In this document: one piece after another, positions 7,268-12,309 of the stretch
Position numbering within the stretch: position 1 is the stretch's first letter
How the letters are laid out: every line of letters starts with the position of its first letter
Assembly: GCA_029935325.1 (NCBI GenBank)
Contig: JAOZKO010000057.1
Coordinates: forward strand, 1-12,309
Direction of reading: 5' to 3'
Source: Bacteroidales bacterium
GTDB taxonomy: Bacteria > Bacteroidota > Bacteroidia > Bacteroidales > UBA1556
DNA: 12,309 nucleotides
Made by a program: the position numbers and the translations under genes
The notes under the pieces: model-generated
What the model was told of the DNA's origin: nothing
Database searches by the model: none
Seen by the model: the letters and a program-made list of their open reading frames with translations, nothing else

Positions 7268-7292
7268 TAACACGAATTATTCTCTACATTTG
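7261..7292 (+). promoter_or_regulatory. Promoter of rpoN
   Basis: TACATTTG at 7285-7292 is a perfect TAnnTTTG -7 element. TTTC at 7261-7264, exactly 20 bases upstream, matches three of the four -33 bases. Transcription would begin near 7298, about 14 bases before the ATG at 7312. The spacing equals that of the dehydrogenase operon promoter. Confidence 0.65.
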
Positions 7293-7311
7293 ACCTTTCA
7301 AAACCAACACT

Positions 7312-8778
7312 ATGCTTAAACAACGCTTACAGCAAAAACTACAACAAAAACTATCGCCACAGCAGATACAACTGATGAAGTTACTGCAAGTGCCGACTGT
7401 AGCTTTGGAGCAAAGAATAAAGCAAGAAGTTGAAGAAAATATGGCTTTAGTTGAGGGGGCAGAGGAAGAACCAGCTCAAGATGATAGCCCTATTAACGAG
7501 GATTTAGGTGACCAAAAAGAAGATCAGGAAAGTTCCAGCGATGATGAGTTTGATTTAACCGATTATATTGACCCTGATGAAGGACCTGATTATAAATATC
7601 AAGCCAATAATCAGAGTAAAGATGATGAAGAAAAGAGCCTTCCCTTTGTTTCAGGGAGTAGTTTCCACGACCTATTAAGGGTACAGCTCTCCTGGCAAAA
7701 TATTTCAGAAGATGAAAATATTATTGCTGAGTTTATTATTGGTAATTTAGATGACTCCGGTTATTTAAGGCGCGATACACTTGCTATTGTTGATGACTTG
7801 GCATTCACTCAAAATATAAATACCACCGAAAAGGAAATAGAAGTATTGATAAAGCTAATTCAATCCTTTGACCCTCCAGGAATTGGTGCTCGAGATCTTC
7901 AAGAATGCCTTCTATTGCAACTTAAGGTAAAAGAACAAACTGAAACTATTTTAGTAGCTCAGCAAGTTTTAAAGCGTAGCTTTGATGCATTTACAAAAAA
8001 GCACTATAACAAAATTATTCGCAAGCTAAACATAGACGAACAACAGCTTAAGGAAGCTATTGACGAAATATTGAAGCTTAATCCTAAGCCAGGAAACAGT
8101 CTAAGTGAAAGCTCAAAAATTATTGAGCATGTGATTCCTGATTTTGAAATATTACATGAAGATAGAGAATTGATATTAAGATTAAATGGCAGAAATGCTC
8201 CCGAACTTCGTATTTCCAGAACCTATCGCGAGATGCTTGAGACATACTCTGACCACAAGGGCAAGTCAACCAAGCAAATGAAGGAAGCAATAGTTTTTGT
8301 TAGACAAAAAATAGATTCTGCAAAGTGGTTTATTGATGCCATCAGGCAAAGACAACACACCCTTTATGGCACTATGAAATCTATTATGGAGTATCAATAT
8401 GATTATTTTCAAACTGGAGACGAAATGAAACTTCGCCCAATGATATTGAAAGATATTGCTGAAATTGTAAATCTAGATATTTCTACTATTTCGAGGGTAG
8501 TTAATAGTAAATATGTACAAACACCTTTTGGAACATTTAAGTTGAAATCATTTTTCTCCGAAGGCATGCAGACTAAAAGTGGAGAGGAAGTATCAACCCG
8601 TGAAATAAAGAAGATTTTACAAAACCTTGTGGATAAAGAAAACAGCCAGAAGCCATATACTGATGAGAAATTAGCAAGTTTTCTCAATGACAAAGGTTAT
8701 AATATTGCGCGTAGAACTATTGCTAAATACCGCGAGCAACTTAATATCCCTGTTGCACGTTTACGTAAAGAGTTATAG
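7312..8778 (+). CDS. rpoN: RNA polymerase sigma-54 factor
   Basis: This is the alternative sigma factor that directs RNA polymerase to -24/-12 promoters and needs AAA+ activators to open them. Region I is the Gln/Leu-rich N-terminus (residues 1-48, with LSPQQIQLMKLLQ), which contacts activators. A very acidic linker (about 49-110) is region II. The core-binding part follows (about 112-310, with SFDPPGIGARDLQECLL at 185-201). The helix-turn-helix lies at about 379-400 (DIAEIVNLDISTISRVV). The RpoN box is ARRTIAKYRE at 466-475, which reads the -24 element. At 488 residues it is full length and intact. The start is secure because region I begins at the first codon and a promoter sits just upstream. 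A membrane-protein gene follows after 3 bases. No sigma-54 target promoter was recognised in the window. Confidence 0.96.
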   Translation: MLKQRLQQKLQQKLSPQQIQLMKLLQVPTVALEQRIKQEVEENMALVEGAEEEPAQDDSPINEDLGDQKEDQESSSDDEFDLTDYIDPDEGPDYKYQANNQSKDDEEKSLPFVSGSSFHDLLRVQLSWQNISEDENIIAEFIIGNLDDSGYLRRDTLAIVDDLAFTQNINTTEKEIEVLIKLIQSFDPPGIGARDLQECLLLQLKVKEQTETILVAQQVLKRSFDAFTKKHYNKIIRKLNIDEQQLKEAIDEILKLNPKPGNSLSESSKIIEHVIPDFEILHEDRELILRLNGRNAPELRISRTYREMLETYSDHKGKSTKQMKEAIVFVRQKIDSAKWFIDAIRQRQHTLYGTMKSIMEYQYDYFQTGDEMKLRPMILKDIAEIVNLDISTISRVVNSKYVQTPFGTFKLKSFFSEGMQTKSGEEVSTREIKKILQNLVDKENSQKPYTDEKLASFLNDKGYNIARRTIAKYREQLNIPVARLRKEL

Positions 8779-8781
8779 GAT

Positions 8782-9414
8782 ATGAAAAAAGAGTTAGCAG
8801 AAAGTTTTTCCCAGTCTTTTCACCCTATATTGATTCCATTTTATAGCTTGCTATTTATTTTTGTTTTGCCAATTTTTGAGGTCAGCTCTCTTGGATTTGA
8901 TTTTCAGCTTTTTATTATTATTGTAATAGCTATTACTACCATTTTATTGCCAATTATTAGTTTGATATTTCTAAAACGCCAAAACATTGTTTCATCATTT
9001 CTGATTGAAAACAGAAAGGAAAGGAGTACACCTTACATAATGATGTTCATTTACTACATTATTACAACAATTATGCTCTTGCGAGTAGAGTTTATGCCAT
9101 ATATTATTTCTTTGGTAGTAGCAATTGCAGCAGCAGGTACTTTAGTTTTGTTTTTAATAAATCTAAGAATAAAAATAAGTGTTCATGCAATGGGAATGGG
9201 CAGTTTGGGAGGTTTACTATATTTGCTAATGCATTTTTATGAGCTCAATTTAATGACTCCTATTGTGGTTACTCTTTTACTTTCGGTCATTGTAATTGTA
9301 TCAAGATATTACTTAAAAGCACATACTGCAATAGAACTAATAATGGGTTATTTAGCGGGGATATTCATTAGTATTGGAATGGGCTTTTATTTCCTTTCTC
9401 CATTATTTGTTTGA
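8782..9414 (+). CDS. PAP2-like integral membrane protein
   Basis: A 210-residue, very hydrophobic protein with about five or six membrane segments (near 18-36, 41-64, 84-101, 106-128, 138-152, 158-176 and 187-206; some may be re-entrant). It faintly resembles the PAP2 lipid phosphatase fold: ENRKERSTP (76-84) could stand for the first motif, SVHAMG (133-138) for the second, and SRYYLKAHTAIE (174-185) for the third (SR-x5-H-x3-D/E). The usual SGH core of motif 2 is not present as such, so phosphatase activity is uncertain. If active, it would remove phosphate from a lipid such as undecaprenyl or phosphatidylglycerol phosphate. It starts 3 bases after rpoN and so shares its transcript, but no functional link is evident. 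Its last 12 bases overlap the lnt end on the other strand. Confidence 0.6.
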   Translation: MKKELAESFSQSFHPILIPFYSLLFIFVLPIFEVSSLGFDFQLFIIIVIAITTILLPIISLIFLKRQNIVSSFLIENRKERSTPYIMMFIYYIITTIMLLRVEFMPYIISLVVAIAAAGTLVLFLINLRIKISVHAMGMGSLGGLLYLLMHFYELNLMTPIVVTLLLSVIVIVSRYYLKAHTAIELIMGYLAGIFISIGMGFYFLSPLFV

Positions 9415-11046
9415 TGTTTTTATCATAACTCTTGATACAAATACTAAAAATAAAATTCCCATCATAAATATTGATAAGCGACCCAAATAATCACCATTTT
9501 TAGCATAATAAGTCCAAATATTATTCAAAGGTATGCTAGCATTTATTGCTGTTTTCTCATAAAAATTTGTAGATTGTAGCACTTCTCCTTTAAAGTCAAT
9601 TACTCCTGAAACACCTGTATTTGCCGACCGAATTACACTTCTTCTACTTTCAATTGCACGAAGGCGAGCATATGAAAAATGCTGCTTATATCCTGGACTA
9701 TCAAACCACCAATCATCATTAGTAATAACAGCTATGAAACTTGGACTTTGGTTTAAGAAATTACCAACAAACTCTCCATAAACAGACTCATAACAAATAA
9801 TTGGAGCAACAAAAGCATTTGGCTTTATATTAAACAAAACAGGCTCAGTACTTACTCCCAAGCTACCTGATGTACCGCCTAAGTCAATGGCATATTTCTC
9901 AATAGGTTTAAGGATTGCACCAAAAGGCATCCGCTCAACTCCAGGTACCAACTTGGCTTTATGATAAAATTCAATAGGCTTATTACTCCTCATAAAAAGC
10001 GCAGTATTATACCTATAATAATATTTATCTGGATTATTTAAAAAAGACTGTGCATAAGGCAAAACCTCTTCATCTTCCTCTAAGACTCTTCGAGTGGAAG
10101 CTCCAAACAGAATACTTATATTTGGATGTAGATTCAAAAACCTACGCATACTATCGACGGCAGGATACTGCTCAATACTAGACTCCCACATACTGCGCTC
10201 AATACTCGACTCGGGACAAATAATTAGTTCCGTTTCTAGCTGTAAATTCTTCCTAGTAATATTTAAGATATTGCTTACTAACATATTTGAAGAGGTCATA
10301 TATGCCTCCTCATAAGGTTCTATATTGGGCTGAATAATAAGCACATTCAAACTATTAACTTCTTTTTGCGATAAATTACTTATTATCTGATAGGAATATA
10401 TTATTGGCCCAAATAAAAAGACTATTGCTAAGAACAAATGAAAACTACTGGAACGTAAACGGCTTTTTAATTGCATTTTTTTATTATCAATAAACGAAAT
10501 AACGCCCCTGAATAAGAGTAAATTTATTGCTAGAATCCAAATACTTCCACCAAGCACACCAGTATATTCATACCACTGCACCCAATTAGGATGTTCAGAG
10601 AATACGTTCCCAAGGTTAAGCCATGACCATGTTAGCTCCCAATTCATATGAAGGTATTCATAACTTAACCAAAAGAAAATTAAAGTAAAGAAACCTGCTT
10701 TCTCTCCAAATATTTTTCTATCTACAATATGGCTAAAACCAAAGACTATAGCCATGAAAAGGCTATTCAATAAGAAAGCCATTAGACCACCAGCCAATGT
10801 GGAATATGCCACCCACCAAGTGGTATATAAATTAAATATAATAAAGCTAACGTAAGCGTAAAGCACTATTGCACCACGGCTAAACAGGGCTGGATTTCGT
10901 CGAATATAAATATCAATAATTAATAAAGGAACCCAGGAAATAAAAATCAATGGGGTAAAACCATTTACAGGCCATGCCATTCCCATTAACAAACCACTTA
11001 ATATTGCTAATAACCAAACCTGATATTTTAATAAATAAAGCTTCAT
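9403..11046 (-). CDS. lnt: Apolipoprotein N-acyltransferase
   Basis: This inner-membrane enzyme adds the third acyl chain to the N-terminal cysteine of lipoproteins, the last maturation step before outer-membrane sorting. The N-terminal half has about six to seven membrane segments. The periplasmic nitrilase-like domain follows, and a final membrane helix lies near the C-terminus. Counting from the ATG at 11046, the catalytic triad is E279 (in CPESS), K363 (in HKAKLVP) and C418 (in CYES), with the expected spacing. That ATG gives 547 residues. An upstream in-frame ATG at 11088 would add 14 non-hydrophobic residues and overlap the kinase gene by 25 bases, so it is less likely. The kinase stop lies 17 bases upstream, suggesting one transcript. 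The stop lies inside the end of the convergent membrane-protein gene. Confidence 0.92.
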   Translation of the reverse strand: MKLYLLKYQVWLLAILSGLLMGMAWPVNGFTPLIFISWVPLLIIDIYIRRNPALFSRGAIVLYAYVSFIIFNLYTTWWVAYSTLAGGLMAFLLNSLFMAIVFGFSHIVDRKIFGEKAGFFTLIFFWLSYEYLHMNWELTWSWLNLGNVFSEHPNWVQWYEYTGVLGGSIWILAINLLLFRGVISFIDNKKMQLKSRLRSSSFHLFLAIVFLFGPIIYSYQIISNLSQKEVNSLNVLIIQPNIEPYEEAYMTSSNMLVSNILNITRKNLQLETELIICPESSIERSMWESSIEQYPAVDSMRRFLNLHPNISILFGASTRRVLEEDEEVLPYAQSFLNNPDKYYYRYNTALFMRSNKPIEFYHKAKLVPGVERMPFGAILKPIEKYAIDLGGTSGSLGVSTEPVLFNIKPNAFVAPIICYESVYGEFVGNFLNQSPSFIAVITNDDWWFDSPGYKQHFSYARLRAIESRRSVIRSANTGVSGVIDFKGEVLQSTNFYEKTAINASIPLNNIWTYYAKNGDYLGRLSIFMMGILFLVFVSRVMIKTSNK

Positions 11047-11063
11047 TGAAAAACTTTTTAGCA

Positions 11064-12029
11064 CTAATGAGCTCCCATTTCTTTCCAAGCCAATGCTGCT
11101 GCGCCTAATAATGCTGCCTCATTTCCTTTAAGACCAGATGAAATTATTGACACCTTGCTTTTATATATTCTTAAAAGAGTATTTTCCATCTCAAGCTTAG
11201 TCGGTTTGATGATTAAATCGCCTGCTTGAGCTAATCCGCCAAACATAACAATAAGTTGAGGACTTGTAAAAGCTACCGCATTTGCCAAAGCTTTCCCCAA
11301 AATAGAACCAGTATAAGCAAAAGCTTCAAGTGCTAATTTATCACCTCGAATTGCAGCTTCCTCAATCATTTTTCCTGAAAGTTGATTATAAGAAAGACCA
11401 TTTAGTTCACTTTTATAACCTCCATCTTCAAGCATTTTTACTACAGTTCTTTTTATTCCTGTAACAGAAGCATAAGTCTCTAGGCATCCTTTTCTGCCAC
11501 AGCCACATTGGCGACCTCCTTCTTTAACAATAATATGTCCTAATTCACCAGCAAACCCATCATGGCCATAAACCAATCTACCATTTGCAACAATACCGCT
11601 TCCAAGACCTGTACCAAGAGTAATCATAATAAAATTATCTACATTCTTAGCATTTCCAAACATCATTTCACCAATTGCAGCGGCATTTGCATCATTGGTC
11701 AAAAAGCATGGAACACCAAATGCCATTCTAAAATATTCAGCAATGGGAATAATACCCTCCCACTTCATATTTGGTGCAAATTCTATTGTACCTCTATAGT
11801 AATTACCATTAGGTGCACCTATTCCAATAGCCTTTATTACTAAACCCCCTTTGATATTTGCCATTGCCTCATGTGCTTTTTTCTTCACAAGTTGTACAAA
11901 ACTATTGGCAGTATTAAAATCATTTTTTGGAATATTAGCTTTATACAATATCTTTCCATCTCTATCAATAAAGGCAAAATCAGCATTTGTACCTCCAATA
12001 TCAAGCCCCAAAACAATTTGCGTAATCAT
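11064..12029 (-). CDS. ROK-family sugar kinase, probably glucokinase
   Basis: Probably a cytoplasmic ATP-dependent hexose kinase making sugar 6-phosphate, most likely glucose 6-phosphate. The N-terminal phosphate-binding motif is DIGGTN (residues 10-15). The catalytic aspartate is D113 in NDANAAA. The second ATP-contacting glycine segment is LGTGLGSG (138-145). The ROK substrate and zinc signature is complete: GELGH (E162, H165) followed by CGCGRKGCLE with C175, C177, C182 and E184. At 321 residues it has the usual length and lacks the N-terminal helix-turn-helix of ROK repressors, so an enzyme rather than a regulator is favoured. N-acetylglucosamine, mannose or fructose kinase activity cannot be ruled out. 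It is the first gene of a two-gene unit with lnt. Confidence 0.85.
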   Translation of the reverse strand: MITQIVLGLDIGGTNADFAFIDRDGKILYKANIPKNDFNTANSFVQLVKKKAHEAMANIKGGLVIKAIGIGAPNGNYYRGTIEFAPNMKWEGIIPIAEYFRMAFGVPCFLTNDANAAAIGEMMFGNAKNVDNFIMITLGTGLGSGIVANGRLVYGHDGFAGELGHIIVKEGGRQCGCGRKGCLETYASVTGIKRTVVKMLEDGGYKSELNGLSYNQLSGKMIEEAAIRGDKLALEAFAYTGSILGKALANAVAFTSPQLIVMFGGLAQAGDLIIKPTKLEMENTLLRIYKSKVSIISSGLKGNEAALLGAAALAWKEMGAH

Positions 12030-12054
12030 ATTCTACTTTCATTTAAATTCACTG

Positions 12055-12090
12055 CAAATATATTACATTAATTCCTGAGTATATGACAAA
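12055..12090 (-). promoter_or_regulatory. Probable promoter of the kinase-lnt unit
   Basis: On the minus strand, TATATTTG (bases 12062 down to 12055) is a perfect TAnnTTTG -7 element. It would start transcription near 12049, about 20 bases ahead of the ATG at 12029. The nearest TTTG that could act as -33 (12090 to 12087) is 24 bases away, longer than the usual spacing, so the upstream half is weak. Confidence 0.5.
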
Positions 12091-12309
12091 ATTTATTTTC
12101 TTAGTAATATAATTGAATTAGACAAATTATTTGACACTGATTGTTATGATTTACTCTGATTTGAATTGAGTTATCCTTTCTTGGCGTTTCCATAAGTATT
12201 ATCTACATTTTTTGGGATCAACACAAAAACTTGGGGAGCAACTAAATACTATCTTGTAGAATATGTACATTAATAATAACACCTTGCGATATAAATAATT
12301 GTAAATTAT
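12091..12309. other. Non-coding right flank
   Basis: No gene, RNA or clear promoter is recognised. The stretch is AT-rich with stops in all frames and no convincing hairpin followed by a T-run. It is probably the upstream region of the kinase unit plus spacer toward a gene outside the window. Confidence 0.4.

Noticed and set aside
8409..8693. 94-codon minus-strand frame inside rpoN
   Set aside because: It lies opposite the conserved helix-turn-helix region of sigma-54 and shows no domain or promoter.
11047..11088. Longer lnt start at the ATG at 11088
   Set aside because: It adds 14 polar residues before the first membrane segment and overlaps the upstream kinase gene by 25 bases; the ATG at 11046 fits the family better. 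It is not formally excluded.
11562..12078. Plus-strand frames opposite the ROK kinase
   Set aside because: They run antisense to the conserved zinc and ATP motifs and have no recognisable family features.

Overview
The window is AT-rich and looks like a chromosomal segment of a Bacteroidota (Bacteroidia-like) bacterium. The reasons are: near-perfect Bacteroidota promoters (TTTG, about 20 bases, TAnnTTTG) ahead of the major transcription units; no Shine-Dalgarno sequences worth the name; a glutamine-rich sigma-54 start of the Bacteroidota type; and a DUF4140/DUF4139 (MuiA-like) secreted protein, common in that phylum. No phage, transposase, integrase, CRISPR, tRNA or rRNA was recognised.

Layout. 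Bases 1-283 are a non-coding left flank with a good promoter just before the first gene. Bases 284-5137 (+) hold a four-gene operon for a complete 2-oxoacid dehydrogenase complex: E1 alpha, E1 beta, E2 and E3. The E1 subunits are separate and resemble the pyruvate dehydrogenase type of Gram-positive bacteria, so pyruvate to acetyl-CoA is the best guess; a branched-chain 2-oxoacid substrate cannot be excluded. Bases 5138-5538 are non-coding, with a locally GC-richer, coding-like but broken block and then a strong bidirectional terminator. Bases 5539-7158 (-) encode a secreted DUF4140/DUF4139 protein. It is divergent from rpoN (7312-8778, +), and the two promoters sit nose to nose. rpoN is followed after 3 bases by a PAP2-like membrane protein gene (8782-9414, +). 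On the minus strand a ROK-family sugar kinase gene (11064-12029) is followed by lnt, apolipoprotein N-acyltransferase (9403 to about 11046). The lnt stop overlaps the end of the PAP2-like gene by 12 bases. Bases 12030-12309 are a non-coding right flank.

Most of this is core metabolism and envelope housekeeping. The genes fall into four small units: central carbon oxidation, an exported protein, sigma-54 plus a membrane protein, and sugar kinase plus lipoprotein maturation. The most unusual points are: the E3 subunit has lost several hallmark residues of its NAD-binding site while keeping the FAD and disulfide chemistry; a five-copy tandem heptamer begins on the E2 stop codon; and the GC-richer relic or repeat-like block follows the operon. 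I found no strong evidence for a new multi-gene system.
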